From Flagellimonas chongwuensis (GTDB taxonomy: Bacteria > Bacteroidota > Bacteroidia > Flavobacteriales > Flavobacteriaceae), in assembly GCF_013376415.1 (NCBI RefSeq), contig NZ_WYET01000009.1:107870-171869 (forward strand): a stretch of DNA of 64,000 nt. Reading direction: 5' to 3'. The translations under genes and the position numbers were made by a program. Each line of letters opens with the position of its first letter. Within the stretch, counting starts at the first letter, position 1. Below, one piece after another: positions 8,327-19,021 of this stretch. The notes under the pieces were generated by a model. That model was not told where the DNA came from, did not search any database, and saw nothing but the letters and a program-made list of their open reading frames with translations.

Positions 8327-8644
8327 ATGAGAAAAGGATTACTGGACATATTAAAAGGAAAGTTTTTGGTGAGCGGAGATGCGCCCAAGAACTGGATGTT
8401 TTTATTGTTTGCCTCTTTCTTGGCAGCATTGATGATTTCCAGTAGTCACAATGCGGATAAAAAAGTATTGGAGATTGCCGAATTGAACGAAGAGGTTCGT
8501 AAGCTAAAGAGCGAGTTTTTTGAAGCCCGTTCCAGTGTACAACAACTCAAATTAGAATCAACCTTGCGAGAGGTGGTTGCGGAGAAAGGCTTGATGCCAT
8601 CACAAAACCCTCCAAGAAAAATTAAAGTTAAATCAGCGGAATAG
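8327..8644 (+). CDS. ftsL: Cell division protein FtsL
   Basis: A 105-residue bitopic divisome protein. It has a short cytosolic N-terminus, one transmembrane helix (NWMFLLFASFLAALMISS) and a periplasmic coiled coil (KVLEIAELNEEVRKLKSEFFEARSS in heptads). Position between rsmH and the division PBP supports the call, since FtsL sequences are poorly conserved. FtsL normally works with FtsB and FtsQ. Its TAG shares one base with the GTG start of ftsI. Confidence 0.88.
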   Translation: MRKGLLDILKGKFLVSGDAPKNWMFLLFASFLAALMISSSHNADKKVLEIAELNEEVRKLKSEFFEARSSVQQLKLESTLREVVAEKGLMPSQNPPRKIKVKSAE

Positions 8645-10653
8645 TGGCCATAACCGAAAAAAATATCATGAACAGATTGTACCTCGTAGCCGGGGGACTT
8701 CTTGTTTTGGCCATAGCCGTAGTGGTGAAGTTGGTGGATATTCAGATGGTGCAGGGCGAAAAGTACAAGGAGCTGGCGCTCAGCAAAACCGAAAAGATGT
8801 TCACCATAGAGCCCAATCGAGGAAATCTTTATTCTGAAGATGGTAGCTTGTTGGCGGCATCTGTTCCAAAATATGATATTCGGTTCGATGCTCAGACCGT
8901 TTCGCAAGAAAACTTCGAGAACAATGTTGCTGCATTGTCCGATTCCTTGGGCAAATTGTTCGAGAGACCTTCATCTTATTACAGGCAATTGTTCCGTAAA
9001 GCACGGGCAAACGGTAACCGATATAAGCTTGTGGCCCGCAATGTAGGCTATCTGGATTATGTGCGCATTAAGCAGTTCCCATTATTCAATCTTGGGCCCT
9101 ACAAAGGAGGGTTCATTGAAACGCATCGCGTGGTCCGTGAATATCCTTTGGGCAAGATGGCCGCAAGGAGCATTGGTTACGAGCGTGTGGACGAAAACGG
9201 ATATTACACCCGCGTAGGATTGGATGGTGCGTTCGGTGAAACCTATTTGCGCGGCAAGGAAGGGAAGCGCCTAAAGCAAAAAATAGCCAAAGGGCAATGG
9301 AAACCTGTCGGGTTGGACAATATAGTGGAACCCAAGGATGGTTTGGATGTGGTTTCGACAATCGATGTGAACATTCAGGATATTGCGCATCACGAATTGT
9401 TGAAACAATTGGAAAAATATAAGGCCGACCATGGTTGTGTGGTCGTCATGGAAACGCAAACCGGGGAAATCAAGGCAATTTCCAATCTAGGAAGAACTTC
9501 CGAAGGAAAATATTATGAAAAGTTGAACTACGCTGTTGGTGAATCCCATGAGCCCGGTTCTACTTTTAAATTGATGTCAATGGTTGCCGCTTTGGAGGAT
9601 AAAGTGGTCGATACCAGTACGGTCATCGATACCGAAAAAGGTAGGTACCGTATTTATGATGGGGTTGTAAAGGATACCAAATGGGGAGGCTATGGAAAAA
9701 TAACGTTGTCCAAGGCATTTGCTGTTTCGTCCAACGTAGCTTTTGCAAAAATCATCAATGAAAATTATAAAGAACAGCCTGAAAAATTTGTGAACCGCTT
9801 AATGAATATGGGTCTTCATAAAAAGTTGGGCTTGCCCATTATTGGAGAAGGCGATCCGGTAATCCGATATCCTGGGGATAAGGGTTGGTCGGGGATTTCC
9901 TTGGGTTGGATGTCGCACGGCTACGAAGTATCGTTGACCCCTATTCAAACCTTGGCTTTCTATAATGCCATTGCAAATGATGGTGAGTATGTGAAGCCCC
10001 GGATGATTCAAGAGGTGAGAGAAGGCAATAAAGTGGTGCAGCAATTTGATAAAGAGGTGTTGAACTCTTCCATCTGCTCAAAGGAAACGGTAAAAAAGGT
10101 TCAACAACTACTGAAGGATGTTGTGGAGAAGGATTATGGGACGGGACATAGAATGTACTCCAAAAACTTTTCCATGGCGGGCAAAACTGGTACAACGCAG
10201 AAAAACTATGTGGAGAAAAACCCTGATAAATTGGCCTACATCTCCTCGTTTGCTGGCTATTTCCCGGCAGACAATCCAAAGTATTCCTGTATCGTGGTCA
10301 TTCATGAGCCAGATAAGCAAGAGGGGTATTACGGAGCGGATGTTTCAGGTCCGGTATTTAAATCCATGGCCCAAAAAATACATGCCATTTCTCCCATGGT
10401 GGATGAAGTGGATAGTAGGATTAGAGAGAATATTGATTTGGACAAGGACTATCAGCAGTACTATGTCCAAGTCCAAAAAAAGTACAGTACCGTGCCGAAT
10501 GTGAAGGGGATGAGTGGAATGGATGCCATTTCCCTTTTAGAGAATTTAGGGATTGAGGTGGAAGTGCACGGCAATGGAAAAGTTAAAAATCAGTCGGTAA
10601 ACCAAGGGACCAATATCAAACAGGTCAAAAAAATAGTATTGGAGCTTTCATGA
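8644..10653 (+). CDS. ftsI: Division-specific peptidoglycan transpeptidase (PBP3/FtsI) with PASTA domain
   Basis: A 669-residue class B penicillin-binding protein that crosslinks septal peptidoglycan. An N-terminal anchor (LYLVAGGLLVLAIAVVVKLV) precedes the dimerisation domain. The transpeptidase motifs are STFK with Ser306, SSN with Ser362 and KTG with Lys514. One C-terminal PASTA-like repeat (STVPNVKGMSGMDAISLLENLG) follows, as is usual for Bacteroidota. The GTG start at 8644 overlaps the ftsL stop (TAGTG); an ATG eight codons in is the alternative. Its stop overlaps murE as ATGA. Confidence 0.95.
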   Translation: MAITEKNIMNRLYLVAGGLLVLAIAVVVKLVDIQMVQGEKYKELALSKTEKMFTIEPNRGNLYSEDGSLLAASVPKYDIRFDAQTVSQENFENNVAALSDSLGKLFERPSSYYRQLFRKARANGNRYKLVARNVGYLDYVRIKQFPLFNLGPYKGGFIETHRVVREYPLGKMAARSIGYERVDENGYYTRVGLDGAFGETYLRGKEGKRLKQKIAKGQWKPVGLDNIVEPKDGLDVVSTIDVNIQDIAHHELLKQLEKYKADHGCVVVMETQTGEIKAISNLGRTSEGKYYEKLNYAVGESHEPGSTFKLMSMVAALEDKVVDTSTVIDTEKGRYRIYDGVVKDTKWGGYGKITLSKAFAVSSNVAFAKIINENYKEQPEKFVNRLMNMGLHKKLGLPIIGEGDPVIRYPGDKGWSGISLGWMSHGYEVSLTPIQTLAFYNAIANDGEYVKPRMIQEVREGNKVVQQFDKEVLNSSICSKETVKKVQQLLKDVVEKDYGTGHRMYSKNFSMAGKTGTTQKNYVEKNPDKLAYISSFAGYFPADNPKYSCIVVIHEPDKQEGYYGADVSGPVFKSMAQKIHAISPMVDEVDSRIRENIDLDKDYQQYYVQVQKKYSTVPNVKGMSGMDAISLLENLGIEVEVHGNGKVKNQSVNQGTNIKQVKKIVLELS

Positions 10654-12113
10654 AGTTATTGAAGGACATATTATATGGAGTAAGTCTTTCCGCAGTGAGC
10701 GGGGATACCAATGTAATGGTGAACAACGTTCATTTTGATTCCAGAAAGGTCGAAATGGACGATGTGTTCGTCGCCATTCGAGGTACTGTTACCGATGGAC
10801 ATGGATATATCCAAAAAGCCGTGGATTTAGGGGCAAGGGCCATTGTATGTGAAGAGCTTCCCGAACTCATGGTAAATGGAGTTACCTATTTGCAAGTGGA
10901 TAATTGCAATAGCGCACTTGCGGTGATAGCTTCCAATTTTTATGGCAACCCGTCCAAGAACCTAAAATTGGTAGGCGTAACGGGTACCAATGGAAAAACT
11001 ACCGTTACCACATTATTGTATAATCTGTTCAAAAAAGCTGGTTTTAAAGTGGGATTGATTTCCACTATCAAGGTGCTGGTGAATGACAAAGAATTCAAAA
11101 CTTCACATACCACCCCAGATGTGATTACCATCAATAATTATCTTTCCATGATGAGCGAAGTTGGGGTGGAATTCTGCTTTATGGAAGTGAGTTCCCATGG
11201 AATCCATCAAAAAAGGGCGGAAGGCCTGCATTTTGAAGGAGCCATTTTCACCAATCTGTCCCATGATCATTTGGATTATCATAAAACCTTTGCTGAGTAC
11301 AGGGACACCAAGAAGATGTTGTTCGATGGGCTGCCCAAAACGGCTTTTGCCTTGGTCAATATCGATGACAGGAACGGATTGGTAATGTTGCAAAACACCA
11401 AAGCCAAAAAATATACTTACGCCTTAAAAACCTTCGCCGATTACAGGGCACAAATTTTGGAAAGGCAATTCAACGGTCAGCTTTTAAAAGTTGACGACAA
11501 TGAGTTGTGGTCCAGGCTTATCGGGGACTTTAATGCGTATAATTTGCTTGCCATATACGCCACGGCCGATATCCTTGGTCTCGAGAAGATGGAGATTTTA
11601 AGGTTGATGAGCGAGTTGGAGAATGTGGATGGCAGGTTTCAATATTACATATCAAAAGATAAAATAACAGCTATTGTTGATTATGCCCATACGCCGGATG
11701 CACTAAAAAATGTGTTGGTTACTATCAATGCGTTGAGGACTGGAAATGAAAACGTCATCACCGTAGTGGGGTGTGGTGGTGACAGAGACAAGTCTAAGCG
11801 TCCGGTTATGGGTCATATCGCATCAGAAATGAGCAATCAGGCCATTTTTACATCGGACAATCCGAGAACAGAGTCGCCGACCACCATAATTGAAGAGATG
11901 GAAGCCGGTGTTGAGGCGCAGAACGTTCGCAAAGTGTTGTCCATTGAAAATAGAAAACAGGCCATAAAAACCGCATGCAAGCTTGCGATGGCCAACGATA
12001 TTATCCTAGTGGCGGGAAAGGGCCACGAGACCTATCAGGAGACCAATGGTGTCCGGGTCGATTTTGATGATTTTAAAGAAGTGAAAGAAGCTCTGGAGAG
12101 CCTTAAAAAATAA
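10650..12113 (+). CDS. murE: UDP-MurNAc-tripeptide synthetase MurE (meso-diaminopimelate type)
   Basis: A 487-residue cytosolic Mur ligase that adds the third stem-peptide residue. The ATP-binding P-loop is GVTGTNGKTT, and the substrate-specificity loop reads SDNPRTESP; DNPR is the motif for meso-diaminopimelate rather than lysine. The N-terminal UDP-binding domain (FDSRKVEMDDVFVAIRG) is intact. It starts in an ATGA overlap with ftsI. Confidence 0.96.
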   Translation: MKLLKDILYGVSLSAVSGDTNVMVNNVHFDSRKVEMDDVFVAIRGTVTDGHGYIQKAVDLGARAIVCEELPELMVNGVTYLQVDNCNSALAVIASNFYGNPSKNLKLVGVTGTNGKTTVTTLLYNLFKKAGFKVGLISTIKVLVNDKEFKTSHTTPDVITINNYLSMMSEVGVEFCFMEVSSHGIHQKRAEGLHFEGAIFTNLSHDHLDYHKTFAEYRDTKKMLFDGLPKTAFALVNIDDRNGLVMLQNTKAKKYTYALKTFADYRAQILERQFNGQLLKVDDNELWSRLIGDFNAYNLLAIYATADILGLEKMEILRLMSELENVDGRFQYYISKDKITAIVDYAHTPDALKNVLVTINALRTGNENVITVVGCGGDRDKSKRPVMGHIASEMSNQAIFTSDNPRTESPTTIIEEMEAGVEAQNVRKVLSIENRKQAIKTACKLAMANDIILVAGKGHETYQETNGVRVDFDDFKEVKEALESLKK

Positions 12114-12121
12114 TGTAGTCC

Positions 12122-13342
12122 ATGTTATACTACTTGTTCGAATTTTTAGAGAAACAATACCAACTGCCAGGTGCGGGACTATTTCAGTTCCTTACGTTCC
12201 GGGCTGCGCTATCCGTATTGTTGTCCCTATTGATTGCCATGGTCTACGGAAAACGCATCATATTATTCTTGCAGAAAAAGCAGATAGGGGAAAGCATCCG
12301 TGACCTCGGTCTCGAAGGACAAAAGCAAAAAGCTGGAACTCCAACCATGGGCGGATTGATTATCATCATGTCAACCTTGCTGCCCGTTATTCTTTTTGCG
12401 GACATCAAAAATATTTATGTCATCCTGTTGATAGTGACCACTGTTTGGATGGGTATCATTGGGTTTATCGATGACTATATCAAAACATTCAAAAAAGATA
12501 AGCAAGGCCTTAAGGGTAAATTTAAGGTGATGGGTCAAGTGGGATTGGGATTGATTGTGGGGCTGACGCTTTACTTTCATCCTGCAGTTACCATAAAAGA
12601 GAAAGACACCACCACCATAACCGAGACCTTTAAGGTGGAAAAGGTATTTGGCGAAGAGACCAAGTCCGTTCGTACCAATGTGCCCTTTTTTAAGAACAAC
12701 GAATTGGATTATGCCGATTTTATATCATGGATGGGCGAGGGTGCCGAAGATTATGCATGGCTCATTTTTATCCCTGTTGTGATTTTAATTGTGACCGCAG
12801 TTTCCAACGGGGCCAATTTAACCGATGGCATCGATGGCCTGGCAGCGGGTTCTTCAGCTATTATTGTAATGACACTGGGGATATTCGCCTGGGTGTCGGG
12901 GAATATTCAATTTTCTGATTATCTCGATATTTTCTACTTGCCCCGTGTGGGCGAATTGGTGGTTTTTATTGCTGCTTTTGCGGGAGCGTTGGTTGGATTT
13001 TTATGGTACAACACCTTTCCGGCCCAAGTTTTTATGGGCGATACGGGTAGTTTGACCATTGGAGGGGTAATCGCAGTAATTGCCATCATAGTTAGAAAGG
13101 AATTATTGATACCAATTTTGTGCGGAATCTTCTTTGCTGAATCATTATCCGTAATGCTTCAGGTGGGCTATTTCAAACGGACCAAGAAGAAGTATGGGGA
13201 AGGAAGACGAATTTTTTTGATGGCACCATTACACCATCATTATCAGAAGAAATTATATCACGAGAGCAAAATAGTGACCCGTTTTTGGATTATTGGAATC
13301 ATGCTGGCCATCATCAGTATTGTTACGCTAAAAATTAGATAA
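12122..13342 (+). CDS. mraY: Phospho-MurNAc-pentapeptide translocase MraY
   Basis: A polytopic inner-membrane enzyme that makes lipid I from UDP-MurNAc-pentapeptide and undecaprenyl phosphate. Signatures are GTPTMGGL, the Asp motif [18 protein letters not shown] and the His-rich loop MAPLHHHYQ. At 406 residues it is about 45 longer than E. coli MraY. The extra length is a hydrophilic insertion after the VGLTLYFHP helix ([20 protein letters not shown] and following), which is usual in Bacteroidota. Confidence 0.95.
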   Translation: MLYYLFEFLEKQYQLPGAGLFQFLTFRAALSVLLSLLIAMVYGKRIILFLQKKQIGESIRDLGLEGQKQKAGTPTMGGLIIIMSTLLPVILFADIKNIYVILLIVTTVWMGIIGFIDDYIKTFKKDKQGLKGKFKVMGQVGLGLIVGLTLYFHPAVTIKEKDTTTITETFKVEKVFGEETKSVRTNVPFFKNNELDYADFISWMGEGAEDYAWLIFIPVVILIVTAVSNGANLTDGIDGLAAGSSAIIVMTLGIFAWVSGNIQFSDYLDIFYLPRVGELVVFIAAFAGALVGFLWYNTFPAQVFMGDTGSLTIGGVIAVIAIIVRKELLIPILCGIFFAESLSVMLQVGYFKRTKKKYGEGRRIFLMAPLHHHYQKKLYHESKIVTRFWIIGIMLAIISIVTLKIR

Positions 13343-13344
13343 CA

Positions 13345-14679
13345 ATGGGTCGCTTGGTGATACTTGGTGGTGGAGAAAGTGGCGTAGGAACCGCCATTTT
13401 GGGAAAACAAAAAGGATTTGAAGTCTTTGTTTCTGACAAAGGCGAAATCCAAGAGAAATACAAAGAAGTTCTTGAACATTTTGAGATTGAATGGGAGTCC
13501 GGTGAGCATACCGAAGCCAAAATTTTGAATGCCGACGTGGTAATGAAGAGTCCAGGTATTCCGGATAAAGTATCATTGGTAAAGGCGTTGGTTGAAAAAG
13601 GAGTGTCCGTGATTTCGGAGATTGAGTTTGCATCAAAATATACCGATGCGACTTTGATTGGAATCACAGGAAGCAACGGAAAAACCACCACCACCATGTT
13701 AACCAATCATTTATTGGTAGATGGTGGGTTGAATGTGGGCATGGCCGGAAACATTGGTGATAGCTATGCTAAAATGGTGGCCGAACAAGACTTTGACCAC
13801 TACGTGCTGGAAATAAGCAGTTTTCAGTTGGATGGTATTGTGGATTTTAAACCCCATATCGCCATCATTACCAACATTACGCCCGATCACTTGGACAGAT
13901 ATGAGTACAAGTTCGAAAACTACATCGCATCCAAATTTAGAATTGCGATGAATCAGAATGAAGATGATTACTTGATTTACGATGCAGATGACGAAGTGAT
14001 TCGGGATTGGTTAAAAGAACACCCTGTTCAATCCAAATTATTACCTTTTTCGGTGAAGCAAAAGCTTAACGAGGGTGCTTGGTTGGAGAATAAAACGATT
14101 AAAATAAAATTAGAAAATAAAACCTTGGAAATGAGTGAAGATATTTTGGCCTTGGAAGGTCAGCACAACGTAAAGAATACAATGGCGGCAAGTATGGCGG
14201 CCATGCTGGTTAAGGTCAGAAAAGAGACGATTCGCAATAGCATCCAATCTTTTCAAGGGGTGCCCCATAGATTGGAGAAGGTGTTGAAGATCAACCATGT
14301 GGAGTATATCAATGACTCTAAGGCGACCAATGTAAATGCTACGTATTATGCTTTGGACGGCATCAAAAGACCTATAGTGTGGATTGTTGGAGGTGTGGAC
14401 AAAGGGAACGATTATTCCGAGTTGATGCCGTTGGTCCGCGAGAAAGTCAAGGCGATTGTTTGCTTGGGTGTGGATAACGCCAAGTTGTTGGATGCCTTTG
14501 GGAATGTAATCGACCTTATGGTAGAGACCTATTCCATGCAAGAGGCGGTTAAAGTGGCCTACAAGGTAGCGGAACGAGGAGATGCAGTTTTGCTTTCCCC
14601 GGCATGTGCGAGTTTTGACCTGTTCAAAAATTATGAAGACAGGGGAGATCAATTTAAAAACGCAGTCAAAAATTTGTAA
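13345..14679 (+). CDS. murD: UDP-MurNAc-L-alanine--D-glutamate ligase
   Basis: A 444-residue Mur ligase adding D-glutamate to UDP-MurNAc-L-Ala. The N-terminal nucleotide-binding fold begins LVILGGGESGVGTA. The ATP loop is GITGSNGKTTT, followed by NITPDHLDRY, HRLEKV and INDSKATN. It starts two bases after the mraY stop. Length is normal for the family. Confidence 0.96.
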   Translation: MGRLVILGGGESGVGTAILGKQKGFEVFVSDKGEIQEKYKEVLEHFEIEWESGEHTEAKILNADVVMKSPGIPDKVSLVKALVEKGVSVISEIEFASKYTDATLIGITGSNGKTTTTMLTNHLLVDGGLNVGMAGNIGDSYAKMVAEQDFDHYVLEISSFQLDGIVDFKPHIAIITNITPDHLDRYEYKFENYIASKFRIAMNQNEDDYLIYDADDEVIRDWLKEHPVQSKLLPFSVKQKLNEGAWLENKTIKIKLENKTLEMSEDILALEGQHNVKNTMAASMAAMLVKVRKETIRNSIQSFQGVPHRLEKVLKINHVEYINDSKATNVNATYYALDGIKRPIVWIVGGVDKGNDYSELMPLVREKVKAIVCLGVDNAKLLDAFGNVIDLMVETYSMQEAVKVAYKVAERGDAVLLSPACASFDLFKNYEDRGDQFKNAVKNL

Positions 14680-14682
14680 AAC

Positions 14683-15888
14683 GTGTTTGCAATTTTCAAA
14701 AATCTGAAAGGTGATAAAGCCATTTGGGGCGTAGTGGCCCTATTGGCACTTTTCTCATTTTTGCCAGTGTACAGTGCCAGTACCAATTTGGTTTACGTCA
14801 ATGGTGACGGGACCACATTGGGTCATTTGGTAAAGCATGCTGTGCTCTTGTTTTTGGGCTTCGGTATTATTTATGCCGTACACAGGATACCTACACATTA
14901 TTTTAAGGGGCTTTCCATCATAGCCATGCCCATAGTTATATTGCTTTTGATATACACCTTGACCGTGGAAACTCGAATTGGCGGTGTGACGGCAAACCGT
15001 TGGATAAAAATTCCTTTGGTGGGGGTCAACTTTCAGACATCAACATTAGCCGCAGTGGTTTTAATGATTTGGATAGCCAGATATCTAACCAAGATCAAGG
15101 ACGTGAAGATAACGTTCAAAGAGAGTATCCTTCCGCTTTGGTTGCCGGTTGCCCTAGTGGTTTTGTTGATTTTGCCGGAGAACTTTTCAACAGCGGCAAT
15201 TATTTGTTTTATGGTGTTGGTATTGTGTTTTTTGGGGGGATATCCCTTAAAATATTTGTTCGCCATGGTGGCTACGGGAATCATATTTGCAGGAATGTTC
15301 CTGTTTGTACTGTTCAAAGCACCAGAAGTATTGCCGCAACGTGCAGGAACTTGGAAATCAAGGATAGAGACCTTTATCCATCCCGAACAAGCGGATAGAG
15401 ATGATTTGCACCAGTTGACCTTGGCTCAGATTGCCGTGGCCGAAGGTGGTGTTGTGGGCAAAGGAGCAGGAAAAAGTGTGATGAAGAATATGTTGTCCCA
15501 GAGTACGTCGGATTTCATTTTTGCTATCATCATAGAAGAATATGGATTGTTGGGTGGAGGAGCATTGCTCTTTTTCTACCTGTTGTTATTGTTTAGAATC
15601 GTTGTTGTGGCGCATTCGTCCAAAACGGTTTTTTCAAAATTATTGGTGATAGGGGTCGGACTGCCGATTGTGTTCCAAGCCTTCATCAATATGGCCGTAG
15701 TGGTGCAGTTGTTTCCCGTTACGGGTCAACCGTTGCCATTGATCAGTATGGGAGGAACTTCCATTTGGATGACCTGTATGGCGATTGGAATCGTGTTGAG
15801 CGCCAGCAATAAAAAAGAAAATTTAGAGGAGCAATCCCATGGAATAGATGAAACGAATCCTTTAAAAGTATTGAGTGGACAGATATAG
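14683..15888 (+). CDS. ftsW: Septal peptidoglycan polymerase FtsW (SEDS family)
   Basis: A 401-residue SEDS glycosyltransferase with about ten membrane helices, partner of FtsI. Landmarks are [40 protein letters not shown] and [15 protein letters not shown] near the C-terminus. The GTG start at 14683 follows the murD stop by three bases. Its 3' end overlaps murG by 14 bp. Confidence 0.95.
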   Translation: MFAIFKNLKGDKAIWGVVALLALFSFLPVYSASTNLVYVNGDGTTLGHLVKHAVLLFLGFGIIYAVHRIPTHYFKGLSIIAMPIVILLLIYTLTVETRIGGVTANRWIKIPLVGVNFQTSTLAAVVLMIWIARYLTKIKDVKITFKESILPLWLPVALVVLLILPENFSTAAIICFMVLVLCFLGGYPLKYLFAMVATGIIFAGMFLFVLFKAPEVLPQRAGTWKSRIETFIHPEQADRDDLHQLTLAQIAVAEGGVVGKGAGKSVMKNMLSQSTSDFIFAIIIEEYGLLGGGALLFFYLLLLFRIVVVAHSSKTVFSKLLVIGVGLPIVFQAFINMAVVVQLFPVTGQPLPLISMGGTSIWMTCMAIGIVLSASNKKENLEEQSHGIDETNPLKVLSGQI

Positions 15889-16963
15889 GTTTATACTTTC
15901 TGGAGGAGGAACGGGAGGACATATTTATCCCGCCGTGGCCATAGCGAATGAATTGAAGCGAAGGTATCCCGATGCTGAATTTTTGTTCGTAGGCGCCAAG
16001 GATAAAATGGAAATGGAAAAAGTGCCGCAAGCAGGATATAAAATAAAGGGCTTGTGGATAAGTGGAATACAACGGAAACTGACATTGAAGAATCTCATGT
16101 TTCCATTAAAACTGATAAGTAGTTTGTTAGAAGCACGCAAAATAGTGAAGCAGTTCAGACCCCATGTGGCCATCGGCACGGGAGGTTTTGCTAGCGGACC
16201 ATTGTTACGGATGGCCGAAAGCTCGGGTGTTCCATGCGTGCTGCAAGAACAGAACTCCTTCGCGGGAATCACGAACAAACTATTGGCGGGAAAAGCGGAT
16301 AAAATCTGTGTGGCATACGACGGAATGGAGCGCTTTTTTCCCAAGGAAAAGATTATAAAGACAGGAAACCCTATCCGAACGGATTTGGTCGAAATAAAGG
16401 AAAGCAAGAAAGAGGCGACTGCATTTTTTGAACTTGATTGTGATAAAAAGACTGTCTTGATTTTGGGCGGGAGCCTTGGGGCAAGGAGAATCAATCAATT
16501 GATTGAAAAGGAGCTTGATTTTTTTGCTGAACAGGGATTACAAGTGCTTTGGCAGTGTGGTAAACTGTATCATGAAGAATACAAAAAGTATGAATCGGAT
16601 AATGTCAAAGTATTGGCTTTTGTAAATAGAATGGATTTGGCCTACGCTGCTGCAGATGTCATCATATCAAGAGCGGGAGCAGGGTCGGTCTCTGAGCTTT
16701 GTTTAGTGGGCAAACCTGTGGTTTTTATCCCATCGCCCAATGTGGCCGAGGACCATCAAACGCAAAACGCAAAAGCATTGGTAGCTAAGGATGCCGCCAT
16801 CATGCTAAGAGAAAATGATTTGGATGCTGAATTTGAAAATAGCCTTTCTCATTTGATGAACTCAAAAGGGCTTCAGGAAGAATTGGGAAGGAACATCAAA
16901 AAAATGGCCATGCCAAAGGCTACGGAACATATTGTGGACGAAATAGAAAAGTTGTTGAAGTGA
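15875..16963 (+). CDS. murG: UDP-GlcNAc:lipid I GlcNAc transferase MurG
   Basis: A 362-residue peripheral membrane GT28 glycosyltransferase that converts lipid I to lipid II. The N-terminal glycine-rich loop is [21 protein letters not shown] follows, and the C-terminal donor site includes [22 protein letters not shown] and [11 protein letters not shown]. The GTG start lies inside the end of ftsW; no better start preserves the N-terminal strand. Confidence 0.95.
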   Translation: MDRYRFILSGGGTGGHIYPAVAIANELKRRYPDAEFLFVGAKDKMEMEKVPQAGYKIKGLWISGIQRKLTLKNLMFPLKLISSLLEARKIVKQFRPHVAIGTGGFASGPLLRMAESSGVPCVLQEQNSFAGITNKLLAGKADKICVAYDGMERFFPKEKIIKTGNPIRTDLVEIKESKKEATAFFELDCDKKTVLILGGSLGARRINQLIEKELDFFAEQGLQVLWQCGKLYHEEYKKYESDNVKVLAFVNRMDLAYAAADVIISRAGAGSVSELCLVGKPVVFIPSPNVAEDHQTQNAKALVAKDAAIMLRENDLDAEFENSLSHLMNSKGLQEELGRNIKKMAMPKATEHIVDEIEKLLK

Positions 16964-18309
16964 ATTTGAAGGATATACATAGCGTTTATTTTATCGGTAT
17001 TGGTGGTATCGGGATGTCCGCCTTGGCACGCTATTTCAAATTTGTAGGGAAAGAAGTGGCCGGCTATGACCGTACACCGACGCCTATCACCGATGGATTG
17101 GTTGAAAATGGGATATCCGTTCATTTTGAGGATAATATCGATTTGGTTTCGGATACTTTTAAGCATCCAGATACTTTGGTGGTGTATACGCCTGCAGTAC
17201 CATCCAAACATACCGAATATCAATATTACAAAACTGGTGGATTCAACCTTAAGAAGCGTTCCGAGGTGTTGGGCATCATTACCAAGGATTCGTTTTGTTT
17301 GGCGGTGGCGGGTACACATGGAAAGACTACCACATCAAGCATCTTGGCCCATTTGCTCAAAGAGTGCGATTTGCCAATGACAGCTTTTTTGGGAGGTATA
17401 TCCGAAGATTTTGATAGCAATTTTGTGCTGGATGGCACAGAGTATTCCGTGGTGGAAGCGGATGAGTTCGACCGGTCATTTTTACGGTTGACGCCTACCA
17501 TTGCCTGTGTCACATCTATGGATGCCGATCATTTGGATATTTATGGAACCAAAGAGGAACTTGAGCATTCTTTTAGGGAGTTCGTGGATAGAATTAAACC
17601 TAACGGAAAATTGTTCGTGCGCAAGGGACTTCCTTTGGAGGGAATCACTTTTGGTATAGAAGATGGGGCCGATTACCGAATAGAAAATATAGAAATTGAA
17701 CATGGAGCCTACATATTTGATCTCATAACGCCTTCCGAGGTTATTGAGAACGTAAAGTTCAACAAACCGGGAAGACACAATTTGCTCAATGGATTAGCTG
17801 CTTTTGCGATGGCGGTGCAAACCGGTTGCCCACCACACCGCCTTGCCGAAGCTTTGGCCACTTTTAAAGGCGTTCAACGTAGGTTCTCTTACCAGATAAA
17901 AGAAAAGGATTTTGTGTTTATCGATGATTATGCACATCACCCCACAGAAATCAGTGCGGTGCACCAAGCCATTCGGGAAATGCACGCTGGAGAAAAGGTA
18001 ACGGTGATTTTTCAACCACACCTTTTTTCGAGGACACAGGATTTTGCCGATGATTTTGCGGCAAGTCTTTCGGATTTTGATGAAATCATTCTACTGGATA
18101 TTTATCCAGCAAGGGAAGAGCCAATCGAGGGCGTTACATCGCAATGGCTTTTGGATAAGATTGAAAATCCCAGTAAAAAGCTGATAACAAAATCAGAGTT
18201 GTTGGGAGAAGTAAAGAACTGCAAAACAGGGGTTTTAGTGGCTCTAGGAGCAGGTGATATTGGACTTGAGGTACCAAAAATCAAAAAAGAATTAAGCTAT
18301 GCGCATTAA
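16960..18309 (+). CDS. murC: UDP-MurNAc--L-alanine ligase
   Basis: A 449-residue Mur ligase that adds the first stem-peptide residue. The N-terminal motif is [13 protein letters not shown], the ATP loop [11 protein letters not shown] and the C-terminal motif [10 protein letters not shown]. It starts with GTG in a GTGA overlap with the murG stop and ends inside the ftsQ start. Its order (last ligase, just before ftsQ) is standard for the dcw cluster. Confidence 0.96.
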   Translation: MNLKDIHSVYFIGIGGIGMSALARYFKFVGKEVAGYDRTPTPITDGLVENGISVHFEDNIDLVSDTFKHPDTLVVYTPAVPSKHTEYQYYKTGGFNLKKRSEVLGIITKDSFCLAVAGTHGKTTTSSILAHLLKECDLPMTAFLGGISEDFDSNFVLDGTEYSVVEADEFDRSFLRLTPTIACVTSMDADHLDIYGTKEELEHSFREFVDRIKPNGKLFVRKGLPLEGITFGIEDGADYRIENIEIEHGAYIFDLITPSEVIENVKFNKPGRHNLLNGLAAFAMAVQTGCPPHRLAEALATFKGVQRRFSYQIKEKDFVFIDDYAHHPTEISAVHQAIREMHAGEKVTVIFQPHLFSRTQDFADDFAASLSDFDEIILLDIYPAREEPIEGVTSQWLLDKIENPSKKLITKSELLGEVKNCKTGVLVALGAGDIGLEVPKIKKELSYAH

Positions 18310-19018
18310 TTGGGATTACATAAAATTGACAGTTTTGTTGGTTGCCGTAGTCGCGCTTTACGGTTTTGCCGATCAACGAAATGAGCGGAGAATGGTGGAA
18401 AATGTCACCGTAAAATTTGTTGGTGAAAACAGTTTGTATTTAACTGAGGATGCGGTTAATAAATTGTTAATACAAAATTACGGACCCCTAGAGAATAGGC
18501 CCAAAGAACAGTTAGTTTTGAATACCATAGAGGAGGTAATACTATCCAACGATATGGTAAAAAACGCCCAGGTCTATCTTACTGTAAACGGGGAACTTGT
18601 ATCCAAGATTGTTCAGCGAAAGCCAATTGGAAGAGTAGAAGGTGTCTCCAAATTTTATTTGGATGATGAGGGCAATCGCATGCCATTATCAAAGCACCAT
18701 TCTGCAAGGGTTCCCATCATCACAGGTAAGATAACAGGGAAAACGCTGGAAGATGCCTACGTGATTTTAGATTATATAAACAAAGATGATTTCTTGAGAA
18801 AGAACATTATCGGGATACACATACTGGAAGAAGAAAAATATCAGCTCAAGTTCCGCATGGAAAATTTTGTGGTGAACTTGGGCGGAGTGGATAACCTGAA
18901 CAAGAAGTTCAGCAATTTTATGGCCTTTTACGCAAAGGCGGCCAAGGACAATTCCTTGGAGGATTATGCAACAGTTAGTTTGGAATTCAACAATCAAGTG
19001 GTTTGCACCAAAATTTAA
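18299..19018 (+). CDS. ftsQ: Cell division protein FtsQ/DivIB
   Basis: A 239-residue bitopic divisome protein with one N-terminal membrane helix (IKLTVLLVAVVALYGFA) and a periplasmic region. The region around VTVKFVGENSLYLTEDAVNKLL is the POTRA-like segment. The call relies on position between murC and ftsA as well as on topology, because FtsQ sequences diverge quickly. It overlaps murC by 11 bp. Confidence 0.9.
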   Translation: MRINWDYIKLTVLLVAVVALYGFADQRNERRMVENVTVKFVGENSLYLTEDAVNKLLIQNYGPLENRPKEQLVLNTIEEVILSNDMVKNAQVYLTVNGELVSKIVQRKPIGRVEGVSKFYLDDEGNRMPLSKHHSARVPIITGKITGKTLEDAYVILDYINKDDFLRKNIIGIHILEEEKYQLKFRMENFVVNLGGVDNLNKKFSNFMAFYAKAAKDNSLEDYATVSLEFNNQVVCTKI

Positions 19019-19021
19019 ATT

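Noticed and set aside
14110..14652. 180-codon open frame antisense to murD
   Set aside because: murD is intact here and the antisense peptide shows no protein-like pattern.
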